A DNA stretch of 44,897 bases from an uncultured Faecalibacterium sp. (GTDB lineage: Bacteria; Bacillota; Clostridia; Oscillospirales; Ruminococcaceae). The notes under the pieces are model-generated. The model was not told the origin of the DNA and did no database searches. It saw nothing but the letters and a program-made list of their open reading frames with translations. The translations under genes and the position numbers were made by a program. Shown piece by piece: positions 7,267 to 15,730 of this stretch (the stretch's first letter is position 1; each line of letters opens with the position of its first letter). The DNA is taken from the NCBI GenBank assembly GCA_934526125.1, contig CAKSZU010000004.1:1-44897 (forward strand), read 5' to 3'.

Positions 7267-8640
7267 ATGGAACAACGGAACAATCTGGTGCTGCAGGGCA
7301 CCGAGACCTTCTCCCGGGGCGCACTGGATAACGTGGCGCTGGAGAGCGGGGCGCTGGTGCTGGACTCCTCGGCCGGGCGGTATCTGCCCTACGGCAGCTA
7401 CACCACCCCGGAGTTCGCCATGCCCGCCTTCTGCAATCTGAACGTCAGCTGGAACGCCAGCGCCCCCCACAACACCATGGTGGAGGTGCGCTGCCGGGTC
7501 TACGCCGGGAACGCCTGGACCGGCTGGATGAGCTTCGGCAAATGGGCCCCGGATTATCCCCGCCGCAGCGTCAGCGCCCAGAGCGAGGACGGCATGATCT
7601 TCCTGATGGGCGACACCGTGACCGTGGCCACGGCGGGCGGCGGCACCGGCATCCAGCTGCAGGTCAATCTTTCTTCCAACGACGACAGGGCCACCCCGGC
7701 GGTCCGGCTGCTGGCGGCGGCGGTGCGCCCCATGACCTGGGAAAAGCACAGCGGCCGCCCCCTGAACCGGCGGCTTTACCTGCCGGAATACTGCCTTTCG
7801 GCCCACGATCCCAGCTTCGGCCGGGATATGGACCTGCCCCTTGTGATGGCCGCCCTGATGAACCGCTACGGCGAGGACATCCTGCCGGAAGAGGTGGCCT
7901 ATGCCATGGAGGACAACGCCTCCAGCAGCACCGGCAACGCCGCCTTTGCGGCCGCCGCCGCGGGCTGCTGCGGCTACCCCTGCTGGCAGGCCTGGATGGA
8001 CCTGGCCGACCTCCGTGCCCAGATCCACGACGACTGCTCCGTGGCGGTCCGGGTGGAGCGCCGGGTCCGGGGCCAGCGGGACCCCGTGGGGGTCTGGATG
8101 GGGCTGCGGGGCTTCGGCCACGACGACGCCGTTCTGGCCGACTACGTATTGCTCAACGACCCCACCGCCGACAGCGACGGTACCGTGAACTGCACCATGG
8201 CGCTGACGGATTTCATGCGTTACTTCACCGGACGGGCCATTGCCCTGCATCCCAAACAGCGGGAAGTCCCGGCCGACCTGCCCAACCGGGTGCGGTGCGA
8301 CCTCGCCCGGGCGGAGGACGGCAGCTACTTCTTTGAGCAGCGGGGCCAACGGGACCCGCTGCCGGAGGATTTTTCCGGCTGGACGGCCTACGCCGTCCAC
8401 GACGGCATTGCCCACGCCACCACGGCCCACCGGAGCTTCCGCCGGATGGAGCGCACCCCCGAGGGCGGGCTCCTCTTCCCGGCCGAGCAGCTGGCAGCAG
8501 GCGGGCGCTGCAGCGTGTATGCCGTGGACCAGACCGGGCGGATGCGGGTGGCGGAGGTCCGCTTGCCCGCGCCCCCGAAACCGCCCGAACCTCCCGCCCC
8601 GCAGACAAGTCACCCAAGCACCGAGCAGCCCGGCCGGTGA
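7267..8640 (+). CDS. large cytoplasmic protein, possibly C39-like domain, not firmly recognised
   Basis: 457 residues. The first 150 look beta-rich (ALVLDSSAGRYLPYGSY, TVTVATAGGGTGIQLQVN). Residues about 170-330 (LSAHDPSFGRDMDLP, STGNAAFAAAAAG, VLLNDPTADSDG) recall papain-like C39-type peptidase domains described as peptidase C39 family proteins, with repeated GNAA/ADYVLLNDP spacing, but I cannot point to a safe catalytic Cys-His pair. The last 40 residues are Pro-rich. No signal peptide is visible. Two starts are possible: GTG at 7261, 4 bases after AAGGAG, or the ATG at 7267 with 10 bases; the ATG was chosen. It follows the YesL-like gene closely and likely shares its promoter. Confidence 0.6.
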   Translation: MEQRNNLVLQGTETFSRGALDNVALESGALVLDSSAGRYLPYGSYTTPEFAMPAFCNLNVSWNASAPHNTMVEVRCRVYAGNAWTGWMSFGKWAPDYPRRSVSAQSEDGMIFLMGDTVTVATAGGGTGIQLQVNLSSNDDRATPAVRLLAAAVRPMTWEKHSGRPLNRRLYLPEYCLSAHDPSFGRDMDLPLVMAALMNRYGEDILPEEVAYAMEDNASSSTGNAAFAAAAAGCCGYPCWQAWMDLADLRAQIHDDCSVAVRVERRVRGQRDPVGVWMGLRGFGHDDAVLADYVLLNDPTADSDGTVNCTMALTDFMRYFTGRAIALHPKQREVPADLPNRVRCDLARAEDGSYFFEQRGQRDPLPEDFSGWTAYAVHDGIAHATTAHRSFRRMERTPEGGLLFPAEQLAAGGRCSVYAVDQTGRMRVAEVRLPAPPKPPEPPAPQTSHPSTEQPGR

Positions 8641-8697
8641 GCCGGCAGTGCCAAGCGCTTTTCGGGATAGAAACCACAAACATAGGAGGAACACATT

Positions 8698-9306
8698 ATG
8701 GCAAAGACGATCATCACCATTGGCCGTGAGTACTGCACCGGCGGCAACTACATCGCAGAGGATGTTGCAAATGCTCTGGGCATCAAGCTCTACGACAAGG
8801 AGCTGATCACCATGGCAGCCAAACACTCCGGCCTGTCCGAGGAGGCTGTCGCCGCCAGCGAGAAACGCCACACCCACAGCCTGCTGTACAGCCTGTACAC
8901 CATGGGCAACGAGCTGCCGCTGGGCGATCAGGTGTTCATCCTGCAGAGCCGCATCATCAAGCAGCTGGCAGAGGAAGGCCCCTGCGTCATCCTGGGCCGC
9001 TGCGGTGACTATGTGCTGCGGGACCGCAAGGACGTGCTGCGCGTCTTCATCTATGCGCCGGTGGAGTGGCGCCGTGAGCTGGCCAAGACCGATCCTCTGG
9101 TCAAGGCCCACGACGAGAAGGGCATCAAGGAAGAGATCGAAAAGACCGACCGCAACCGCGCTGCCTACTACAACTACTACACCCAGAACCGCTGGGGCGA
9201 TGCCCACAACTACGATCTGGCCATCAACGCTGCCCTGGGCCGCGAGACCTGCGTCAAGATGATCCTGGACGCCGTCGCCGCCAAGGAAAAGACCATGGCC
9301 GAGTGA
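8698..9306 (+). CDS. cytidylate kinase-like protein
   Basis: 202 residues. Starts KTIITIGREYCTGGNYIAED then IKLYDKELI, the signature of the cytidylate kinase-like family (Pfam Cytidylate_kin2) common in Clostridia. The Walker A loop is the family's variant GREYCTGG rather than GxxGxGKS, so nucleotide phosphorylation is assumed, not shown. The C-terminal half has the lid-like segment KTDRNRAAYYNYYTQNRWG and ends with YDLAINAALGRETCVKMI. A strong AGGAGG lies 9 bases before the ATG. It begins the second half of the plus-strand cluster. The natural substrate of this family is unclear. Confidence 0.8.
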   Translation: MAKTIITIGREYCTGGNYIAEDVANALGIKLYDKELITMAAKHSGLSEEAVAASEKRHTHSLLYSLYTMGNELPLGDQVFILQSRIIKQLAEEGPCVILGRCGDYVLRDRKDVLRVFIYAPVEWRRELAKTDPLVKAHDEKGIKEEIEKTDRNRAAYYNYYTQNRWGDAHNYDLAINAALGRETCVKMILDAVAAKEKTMAE

Positions 9307-9351
9307 TCCCCGCCTGCCCGGGATGACCGGGCGAAAAAACAATGATGCTTC

Positions 9352-9386
9352 GTGGGTAGGGTGCGCAAGTGCCCTGCCCACGTTTT
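9352..9386 (+). terminator. probable terminator after the kinase-like gene
   Basis: Ten-base stem GTGGGTAGGG / CCCTGCCCAC with a ten-base loop, followed by GTTTT. The T run is short, so read-through into the MATE gene is likely. No clear promoter was found between here and 9465. Confidence 0.5.
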
Positions 9387-9464
9387 CGGCAACGGCATCT
9401 GCCACAGCCGCTGCCGGGGCATAGAATTCCCGTATTATCAACCCCAATGTCAAAAGGAGAAATC

Positions 9465-10865
9465 GTGGAAAACAATCGATCCGATTCTTCCGCACGGGAG
9501 AATATCATGGGCACCATGGCCATCAACCCCTTGCTCATCAAACTGAGCGTTCCCATGATGGTCTCGATGCTGGTCCAGGCACTGTACAACGTTGTGGACT
9601 CCATCTTCGTGTCCCACGTCAGCGAGAGCGCCCTGACCGCTGTTTCGCTGGCCTTCTCGCTGCAGAACGTCATGATCGCCGTGGGCGTCGGCACCGGCGT
9701 GGGCGTCAATGCCCTGCTGTCCAAGAGCCTGGGCGAAAAGAATCAGGAGCGGGCCAACAAGACCGCCGAGAACGGCATCTTTCTGGCCCTGTGCAGCTTT
9801 GCCGTCTTCTTCCTCATCGGTCTCACCTGCATGAAACCCTACTTCTATGCGCAGACCAATGACGCGGAGATCGCCGAGCAGGGCATCCGCTACCTGACGG
9901 TCTGCTCGGTGTTCAGCCTGGGCCTGTTCCTGCAGACCATGAGCGAAAAGCTGCTGGCCGCCACCGGCCGCACCAACCTGAGCATGTGCAGCCAGCTCAT
10001 CGGCGCGGTGACCAACATCGTGCTGGACCCCATCTTCATCTTCGGCTACTGCGGCGAGGCGCTGTCCGGCACCACCGGTGCCGCCGTGGCCACCGTCATC
10101 GGCCAGTTCTGCGGTGCAGGTGCCGCCATCTTCTTCAACCTGAAGAAGAACCCGGACATCCAGCTCAGCTGGCACGGCTTCCGCCCCAGCGGCGAGGCCA
10201 TCAAGCGGATCTACGCCGTCGGCCTGCCCAGCATCGCCATGCAGTGCGTGGGCAGCATCATGACCTTCATGATGAACAAGATCCTCATGGCCTTCTCGGC
10301 CACCGCCGTTGCCGTGTTCGGCGTCTACTTCAAGCTGCAGAGCTTCGTGTTCATGCCCATCTTCGGCATGAACAACGGCATGGTGCCCATCATCAGCTAC
10401 AACTACGGTGCCCGCAAGCCCGACCGGGTCAAAAAGACCATCAAACTGGCCATGTGCTACGCCGAGGGCATCATGTTCATCGGTTTCCTGCTGTTCCAGT
10501 TCGCACCGGACAAGCTGCTGGGCTTCTTCGCCGCCAGCGACGCCATGCTGGCCCTCGGCGTCCCGGCGCTGCGCACCATCTGCATCTCCTTCCTGCTGGC
10601 GGGCATGAGCGTCATCTTCTCCTCGTCGTTCCAGGCGCTGGGCAACGGCGTGTTCAGCCTGCTGGTCTCCGTCGGCCGTCAGCTGGTCGTCCTGATCCCC
10701 GCTGCCTGGCTGCTGAGCAAGACCGGGAACGTCAACATGGTCTGGTGGGCTTTCGTGATCGCGGAGGTTGTCAGCGTACTGATGTGCTTCGCCTTCTTCG
10801 CACACCTGAACAAGAAGGTCATCGAGCCGCTGTATCAGCCCGCCCCCGCCGTGGAGGAAGCCTGA
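9465..10865 (+). CDS. MATE family efflux transporter
   Basis: 466 residues with twelve predicted membrane segments. MATE proteins export cationic drugs or metabolites in exchange for Na+ or H+. The segments LVQALYNVVDSIFVSHV, GVGTGVGVNALLSKSLG, GLPSIAMQCVGSIMTFMMN and FGMNNGMVPIISYNYGA are typical of the NorM/DinF-type two-bundle fold. A GTG start at 9465 was chosen because AAAGGAG lies 5 bases upstream; an ATG at 9448 overlaps this site and is out of position. The next gene follows after 43 bases, so they may be co-transcribed. Substrate cannot be told from sequence. Confidence 0.92.
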   Translation: MENNRSDSSARENIMGTMAINPLLIKLSVPMMVSMLVQALYNVVDSIFVSHVSESALTAVSLAFSLQNVMIAVGVGTGVGVNALLSKSLGEKNQERANKTAENGIFLALCSFAVFFLIGLTCMKPYFYAQTNDAEIAEQGIRYLTVCSVFSLGLFLQTMSEKLLAATGRTNLSMCSQLIGAVTNIVLDPIFIFGYCGEALSGTTGAAVATVIGQFCGAGAAIFFNLKKNPDIQLSWHGFRPSGEAIKRIYAVGLPSIAMQCVGSIMTFMMNKILMAFSATAVAVFGVYFKLQSFVFMPIFGMNNGMVPIISYNYGARKPDRVKKTIKLAMCYAEGIMFIGFLLFQFAPDKLLGFFAASDAMLALGVPALRTICISFLLAGMSVIFSSSFQALGNGVFSLLVSVGRQLVVLIPAAWLLSKTGNVNMVWWAFVIAEVVSVLMCFAFFAHLNKKVIEPLYQPAPAVEEA

Positions 10866-10908
10866 TCCCCGCAAATCCATTCACCTGAGAAAGGAACGTG
10901 ACTGTTTT

Positions 10909-11619
10909 ATGGGAAAGAAGTTGAAATGGAATCTGGTCCTCATGAGCCTGCTGTATCTGGGCCTGGGCATTTTTCTGCTGCTCAAGCCCACTACCGCCCT
11001 CAATGTGGTCTGCTGCGCCCTGGGCGGCGTGGTGCTGATCTGCGCTGCCGTGCAGCTGATCCGCTACTTTGCCGTGGAGCGCGGCATCTTCCAGAGCCAG
11101 CTGACCCTGATCTCCGGGCTGGTCTGCCTGGGGCTGGGCGCGTTCCTGATCTTCCGCAGTGACATCGTGATGCGCATCCTGCCCATCGTGTTCGGCCTGT
11201 TCGTCATCTTCGACAGCATCAGCCGGGTGCAGAATGCACTGGACCTGCGCCGCTGCGGCTACTCCAGCTGGAAAGGCTTCCTCCTGCTGCCGGTACTCAG
11301 CGTGGTGCTGGGCATCATCATGATCCTAAACCCCTTCGGCACAATGGAAACACTGGTCATGGCCATCGGCATCATCCTCATCGTGGAGGGTGCCATCAAC
11401 CTGCTCAGCGCCCTGTACACCGTGGTGGCCCTGCGCCGCTTCGCCAAGCTCCACCCGGAGACCCAGTCCATGCTGGAGTCCCTCACCGGGCAGGACCTGA
11501 ACGGGGACGGCGTCATCGCCCCGGATGTCGCCCATGCCGACGTGGAAGCTTCGGCCGTGGAGCTGGACCATGTGGACGAGAGCGCTGAGGTGGAGCAGGA
11601 AGACGGGGATGAGGAATAA
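10909..11619 (+). CDS. DUF308 (HdeD-like) membrane protein with acidic tail
   Basis: 236 residues. Six hydrophobic segments in the first 175 residues, arranged as three pairs (LLYLGLGIFLLLKP, VLICAAVQLIRYF, LGLGAFLIFRS, FGLFVIFDSISRVQ, VLGIIMILNPFG, AIGIILIVEGAINLLSAL), as in DUF308/HdeD proteins, whose function outside acid resistance in enterobacteria is unknown. The remaining 60 residues are a soluble acidic tail that contains DLNGDGVIAPDV, close to an EF-hand or dockerin calcium loop but with Asp one position early, and ends in a run of Glu and Asp. The AAAGGA site is 13 bases before ATG, a rather long gap. No alternative in-frame start was better. Confidence 0.78.
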   Translation: MGKKLKWNLVLMSLLYLGLGIFLLLKPTTALNVVCCALGGVVLICAAVQLIRYFAVERGIFQSQLTLISGLVCLGLGAFLIFRSDIVMRILPIVFGLFVIFDSISRVQNALDLRRCGYSSWKGFLLLPVLSVVLGIIMILNPFGTMETLVMAIGIILIVEGAINLLSALYTVVALRRFAKLHPETQSMLESLTGQDLNGDGVIAPDVAHADVEASAVELDHVDESAEVEQEDGDEE

Positions 11620-11676
11620 AAACGCCCTCCGCTCTCCGGAAGAATTCAAAATCATCGCAAAAAGGATAAAAAGACT

Positions 11677-13089
11677 ATGAACAAGTACGACCTCATCATC
11701 GTGGGCGCCGGCCCTGCCGGCATCTTCACCGCTGTGGAGCTGCTGCGCCACGGCAGCAAAAAAAAGATCCTGCTGGTGGAAAAAGGCAAGCCGGTGGAAA
11801 AGCGCCACTGCCCCAAGGCAGAGCTGGGCCACTGCGTCAACTGCCGCCCCACCTGCGCCATCACCACCGGCTTTTCCGGTGCAGGCGCTTTCTCCGACGG
11901 CAAGCTGAGCCTCTCCCATGAGGTGGGCGGCGACCTGCCCTCCCTCATCGGCGAGGAGTTCACCCAGGAGCTGATCGACTACACCGACAAGATCTACCTC
12001 GAGTTTGGTGCCGACCCCCATGTGGAGGGCATCTACACCGGCGAGGACATCAAGGAGATCCGCAAGAACGCCATCCACGCCGGCCTGAAGCTGGTGGACT
12101 GCCCCATCCGCCACTTGGGCACCGAAAAGGCCCAGCAGCTGTACCTGGCCATCCAGAACTATCTGGCCGACAACGGCGTGGAGATGCTCTTCTCCACCGA
12201 GTGCGAGAACATCATCCTGGAGAACGAGGAGTGCAAGGGCGTCCTCATCAAGGGACCCCATGACGCCGAGGCACAGCCTGTCTACGCCGATATCGTGGTC
12301 ATCGGCACCGGCCGCCGGGGTGCCGACTGGCTGGAGAAGATCTGCGCCGAGCATCACATCGCCCACAAGCCCGGCACCGTGGACATCGGTGTCCGCGTGG
12401 AGTGCCGCAACGAGGTCATGGAAAAGGTGAACAAGGTGCTGTATGAGTCCAAGCTCATCGGCTATCCCAAGCCCTGGAAGAACAAGGTGCGCACCTTCTG
12501 CCAGAACCCCGGCGGTTTCGTGGCGCAGGAGAACTACGACAACGATCTGGCCGTGGTCAACGGCCACAGCTTCAAGGAGAAGAAGAGCGAGAACACCAAC
12601 CTCGCCATCCTGGTCTCCCACAACTTCACCGAGCCCTTCAACCAGCCCATCGCCTACGCCCAGAAGGTGGGCGAGCTGACCAATATGCTGGGCGCAGGCC
12701 ACATCATGGTGCAGCGCTACGGCGATATTCTGGACGGCAAGCGCACTTGGCAGAAGGAGCTGGCACAGTCCAACGTGAAGCCCACACTGAAGGACGCCGT
12801 AGCCGGTGATATCACCGCCGCCATGCCCTACCGCGCCATGACCAACATCATCGAGTTCATCAAGATGCTGGACATGGTGGTGCCCGGCTTTGCCGCCACC
12901 GAGACCCTGCTCTACAGCCCCGAGCTGAAATTTTACTCCAACAAGGTCAAAATGGACGAAAATCTGGACACCAACATCAAGGGCCTGCACTGCCTGGGCG
13001 ACTCCTCCGGCTGGACCCGCGGCCTGATGATGGCTTCCGTCATGGGCGTCCTGATGGGCCGCAAGCTGGCCGAAAAGGAAGGCTGCTGA
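11677..13089 (+). CDS. FAD-dependent dehydrogenase (COG2509-like)
   Basis: 470 residues. Rossmann start IIVGAGPAGIFTAVELL binds FAD; VVIGTGRRGADWL in the middle and LHCLGDSSGWTRGLMMASVMG at the end are the other two FAD contacts. This matches the uncharacterised FAD-dependent dehydrogenase family COG2509, cytoplasmic, with unknown substrate. Four cysteines near residues 46-62 (HCPKAELGHCVNCRPTC) could bind an iron-sulfur cluster or zinc, which is characteristic of this family as I recall it. The ATG follows AAAAGGATAAAAAGACT. The gene ends the plus-strand run; a hairpin terminator follows. Confidence 0.82.
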   Translation: MNKYDLIIVGAGPAGIFTAVELLRHGSKKKILLVEKGKPVEKRHCPKAELGHCVNCRPTCAITTGFSGAGAFSDGKLSLSHEVGGDLPSLIGEEFTQELIDYTDKIYLEFGADPHVEGIYTGEDIKEIRKNAIHAGLKLVDCPIRHLGTEKAQQLYLAIQNYLADNGVEMLFSTECENIILENEECKGVLIKGPHDAEAQPVYADIVVIGTGRRGADWLEKICAEHHIAHKPGTVDIGVRVECRNEVMEKVNKVLYESKLIGYPKPWKNKVRTFCQNPGGFVAQENYDNDLAVVNGHSFKEKKSENTNLAILVSHNFTEPFNQPIAYAQKVGELTNMLGAGHIMVQRYGDILDGKRTWQKELAQSNVKPTLKDAVAGDITAAMPYRAMTNIIEFIKMLDMVVPGFAATETLLYSPELKFYSNKVKMDENLDTNIKGLHCLGDSSGWTRGLMMASVMGVLMGRKLAEKEGC

Positions 13090-13105
13090 TCCGTTTTTGC
13101 TTCCG

Positions 13106-13139
13106 ATCCCTCTGTGCTGTACCGGCGCAGGGGGATTTT
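13106..13139 (+). terminator. terminator after the FAD dehydrogenase
   Basis: Twelve-base stem ATCCCTCTGTGC / GCGCAGGGGGAT with two G-T wobbles, loop TGTACCG, then TTTA. Moderate strength. Confidence 0.6.
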
Positions 13140-13205
13140 ATGATGCAATTTTTTCTTTCCTTTTGGAGATCCTCAGGTTTTTTCTCCAAAATTTCCCAAA
13201 TTCGA

Positions 13206-13234
13206 TTGATTTTTTGCCCGAAACCCGATATACT
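13206..13234 (+). promoter_or_regulatory. promoter of the RpiR-family gene
   Basis: TTGATT (13206-13211) and TATACT (13229-13234), 17-base spacer. Transcription would start near 13241, some 50 bases before the ATG. The leader contains imperfect repeats around CAGAATACTG but no clear operator. Confidence 0.75.
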
Positions 13235-13290
13235 ATTCTCAGAATACTGTGCGTTGTGCCCAACACACAGCGCATTCGGGAGGTATTGCT

Positions 13291-14088
13291 ATGCACGAAT
13301 CCCCTGGAAGCGTCATCACGCAGCTTTGTTCCGGAATCCAGCTTTACAGCGCCGAACGGCGCATTGCGGACTGCATTCTTGCAGATGTAAAGCAGGCTTC
13401 CGTGGCCACCTCTGCCGAACTTGCCAAAGCAAGTCACTCGTCCGAGGCCACGGTCACACGGCTCTGCCATAAACTCGGATACGAAAATTATCGGACGTTC
13501 CAACTGGAGCTGGCACGGGACGTCCTGGAGCAGCAGGAGGCCGAAGCCCGGAAGAGCCTGGCCGCCGACCCGCTCCAGCAGGCATTGCGGGACCTGCAGA
13601 CCAACCGTCAGGAAGAAGTCCAGGCCACCATCAACGCCCTGAACCTGCCCCAGCTGCGGCGGGTGCTGGCCATCCTGCGGGCCGCGGAGATCATCGAGAT
13701 CGAAGCCACCGGCGCCAGTCTGCCCGTGGCCATAGATGCCTCACTGAAGCTGGGGTGTCTGGGCAAGCGCTGCATGACCAGCCCGGTGCCGGAAAAGGTA
13801 CAGGCCTTCTCGGCCGCCCTGACCGAAAAGGACGTCCTGTTCCTGATCTCTTCCAACGGCCGCAGCGACCTTCTGGAATCCGCCGCCAAAGCCGCCCGGG
13901 GCAGCGGTGCCCCCGTGGTCCTCATCACCTGCGACAAGCGCTCCCCGCTGGCCGCACTGGCCGACCACACCCTGCTGGCTTCCAACCGCATCCAGCGGCT
14001 CTCCGCCGGGGATGTCCAGCCGTCCCAGCTTTCCGCCGCCCTGCTGGTGGAGGTGCTGTATTACCTGCTGCTGGGCGAATTCCACTGA
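13291..14088 (+). CDS. MurR/RpiR family transcriptional regulator
   Basis: 265 residues. Residues 1-80 are the RpiR-type helix-turn-helix (SAERRIADCILAD, TSAELAKASHSSEATVTRLC, KLGYENYRTFQLEL). Residues about 125-255 are a SIS sugar-phosphate-binding domain (LFLISSNGRSDLLESAAKAAR, PVVLITC). These proteins sense phosphosugars and control sugar or amino-sugar genes. GGGAGG lies 7 bases before the ATG. It stands alone with its own promoter and terminator, so its target is not evident. The nag operon is 30 kb away in this window and is a possible but unproven target. Confidence 0.88.
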   Translation: MHESPGSVITQLCSGIQLYSAERRIADCILADVKQASVATSAELAKASHSSEATVTRLCHKLGYENYRTFQLELARDVLEQQEAEARKSLAADPLQQALRDLQTNRQEEVQATINALNLPQLRRVLAILRAAEIIEIEATGASLPVAIDASLKLGCLGKRCMTSPVPEKVQAFSAALTEKDVLFLISSNGRSDLLESAAKAARGSGAPVVLITCDKRSPLAALADHTLLASNRIQRLSAGDVQPSQLSAALLVEVLYYLLLGEFH

Positions 14089-14098
14089 ACCGGACCTG

Positions 14099-14140
14099 AA
14101 AAAAGCGTGTGCTGCATTTTGTGCGGCACACGCTTTTTGC
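14099..14140. terminator. strong bidirectional terminator
   Basis: Thirteen-base perfect stem AAAAAGCGTGTGC / GCACACGCTTTTT. T runs are present in both directions, so it can end both the RpiR gene and any minus-strand transcript from the aminotransferase gene. Confidence 0.85.
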
Positions 14141-14144
14141 TTGC

Positions 14145-14298
14145 CCTCTCAGTCTCGCTGCCGCTCGCCAGCACCGGGTTGCGGCTCTCAGCAGTCATTT
14201 TGCTTCGTTTATGACTCGCTGGCCGCTGCCCCAACAACTCCTCGCTCAATCCGCCACTGGCGGTGATCGTCGTTGTTGCCCCCAAAGGGGGAGCCAAA
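14145..14298. repeat. dispersed intergenic repeat, copy A (diverged middle)
   Basis: Begins CCCTCTCAGTC and ends with CCCCCAAAGGGGGAGCC, the same two ends as the left half of the element at 32990-33043, but with about 120 bases of different sequence between, including CAACAAC/GTTGTTG and GCCACTGGC inverted repeats. Non-coding, between two convergent genes. It looks like a member of a family of mobile or hairpin-forming intergenic elements. Confidence 0.6.
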
Positions 14299-14343
14299 GC
14301 AGAATCGACTTTACGAAGCACTGACGGGAATGTTTTTCTTTTC

Positions 14344-15549
14344 TTATGCGTTGAAAACGTACTTGTCCATCCGGCGGAAGGCTTCTTCGATGCGGGAACG
14401 GGGAGAAGCCAGGTTCATCCGCAGGTGGCAGGGGCCGAAGAACATCGTGCCGTCCTGGATGGCGACGCCCACATCCCAGCAGGCTTTCTCCACATCCTGG
14501 ATGGTCTTGCCGTGGGCCTTGCACCAGTCGGTGCAGTCCACGAACAGCATGTAGGCGCCCTGGGGCTTGGAGACGGTGACGCCCTCAAAGTGCTTTTCGA
14601 TGTAGTCGCAGGCAAAATCGATGTTGCCGGTCAACACCTCGCACAGCTCGTCCGCCCACTCGTAGCCCTCGGGCTTGTAGGCACCGATGAGGGCGTGCAT
14701 GGACAGCACGTTCATCATGTTGTAGTGGCTCAGGCTGGACTCCTTGTCCATCCGGTCCCGCCACCAGTTGTTGTACACGATGTGGTAGCTGCCCACCAGA
14801 CCGGCCAGGTTGAAGGTCTTGGAGGGGGCATAGAAGGCGGCGGTGCGCATCCGGGCATCCTCGCTCACCGACTGAGTGGGGGTGTGCTTGTGGCCGGAGA
14901 GGATGATGTCGGACCAGATCTCATCCGAGATCACATAGACATCGTACTTTTTGTACAGCTCCATGGCCTTTTCCAGCTCCCAGCGCTCCCACACGCGGCC
15001 GCAGGGGTTGTGGGGGCTGCACAGGATGGCGGCATGGATATGCTCCTCCTTCAGGTGCTTCTCCATATCCTCAAAATCCATCCGCCACACGCCGTTTTCG
15101 TCCTTGACCAGCGGGGTGTGGACAGCCTCGTAGCCGTTGTTCTTCAGGCTCATGGTGAAGCCGATGTAGGTCGGGCTGTGGATCAGGATCTTGTCGCCCT
15201 TGGAGCAGACACAGTTCAGCGCGCTGATGACACCGCCCAGCACACCGTTCTCGTAGCCGATGCACTCTTTGGTCAGGCCGGTGACACCGTTGCGCTTCTC
15301 GTGCCAGCGGATGATGGAATCGAAATATTCCTCCGTGGGGTTGAAATACCCGAACGCCGGGTGTTTCGTCCGCTCGATGATCTCTTCCTGGATGGTGGGC
15401 ACGGTGGGGAAGTTCATGTCCGCCACCCACATGGGGATCGCGTCAAAGCCTTCCTTCGGGGCGGCGGGGGCAAAGCCGGTGCCCAGACCGTCCACCGCAA
15501 TGGCATCCTTGCCGTGGCGGTCGATGATGGAGGTAAAATCGTATTTCAT
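14344..15549 (-). CDS. PatB/MalY-type cystathionine beta-lyase / aminotransferase
   Basis: 401 residues, fold type I PLP enzyme. Motifs: MWVADMNFP near the start, FGYFNP, SPHNPCGRVW, DEIWSDI and the PLP lysine in APSKTFNLAGL, followed near the C-terminus by HLRMNLASPRSRIEEAF with the carboxylate-binding Arg. This pattern is that of MalY/PatB proteins, which release sulfide, ammonia and pyruvate from cystathionine or cysteine; some act as aminotransferases. AAGGAG lies 9 bases before ATG. It has its own promoter and no partner gene. The choice of beta-lyase over transaminase is by family, not by a unique residue. Confidence 0.87.
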   Translation of the reverse strand: MKYDFTSIIDRHGKDAIAVDGLGTGFAPAAPKEGFDAIPMWVADMNFPTVPTIQEEIIERTKHPAFGYFNPTEEYFDSIIRWHEKRNGVTGLTKECIGYENGVLGGVISALNCVCSKGDKILIHSPTYIGFTMSLKNNGYEAVHTPLVKDENGVWRMDFEDMEKHLKEEHIHAAILCSPHNPCGRVWERWELEKAMELYKKYDVYVISDEIWSDIILSGHKHTPTQSVSEDARMRTAAFYAPSKTFNLAGLVGSYHIVYNNWWRDRMDKESSLSHYNMMNVLSMHALIGAYKPEGYEWADELCEVLTGNIDFACDYIEKHFEGVTVSKPQGAYMLFVDCTDWCKAHGKTIQDVEKACWDVGVAIQDGTMFFGPCHLRMNLASPRSRIEEAFRRMDKYVFNA

Positions 15550-15585
15550 AATCTCGCTCCTTTTCAGAAAAATATTTCCGGAATC

Positions 15586-15614
15586 ACCTTAACATATTTC
15601 CGGCCCGGGTGCAA
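15586..15614 (-). promoter_or_regulatory. promoter of the PatB/MalY-type gene
   Basis: Minus strand: -35 TTGCAC (15609-15614), 17 bases, -10 TAAGGT (15586-15591). The -10 is imperfect. TCCGGAAATA repeats flank it (two GGAAATAT copies), possibly an operator. Confidence 0.5.
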
Positions 15615-15677
15615 CCATCTGCCTGCAAATCGGAAAAATCGTGCGGAAAAAACACGAATTTTTACGGTACAGACCGC

Positions 15678-15718
15678 AAAAAAGGCCTCCCGTCCCGGAG
15701 GGGCGGAAAGCCTTTTTT
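15678..15718 (-). terminator. terminator after cyclophilin gene
   Basis: AAAAAAGGC and GCCTTTTTT enclose an inner CTCC/GGAG stem. On the minus strand the hairpin is followed by six Ts. It lies 12 bases past the stop codon. Confidence 0.8.
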
Positions 15719-15730
15719 CAGATCTCAGGA

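Noticed and set aside
9307..9464. Possible riboswitch before the MATE gene.
   Set aside because: Hairpins are present but no guanidine, ykoY or other transporter-linked consensus could be seen; a plain terminator explains the main stem.
6256..9495. Minus-strand open frame of more than 1000 codons opposite four plus-strand genes.
   Set aside because: Composition (Gly/Ala/His/Gln-rich, no domains) is that of the antisense of GC-rich genes; the plus-strand genes have ribosome sites and families.
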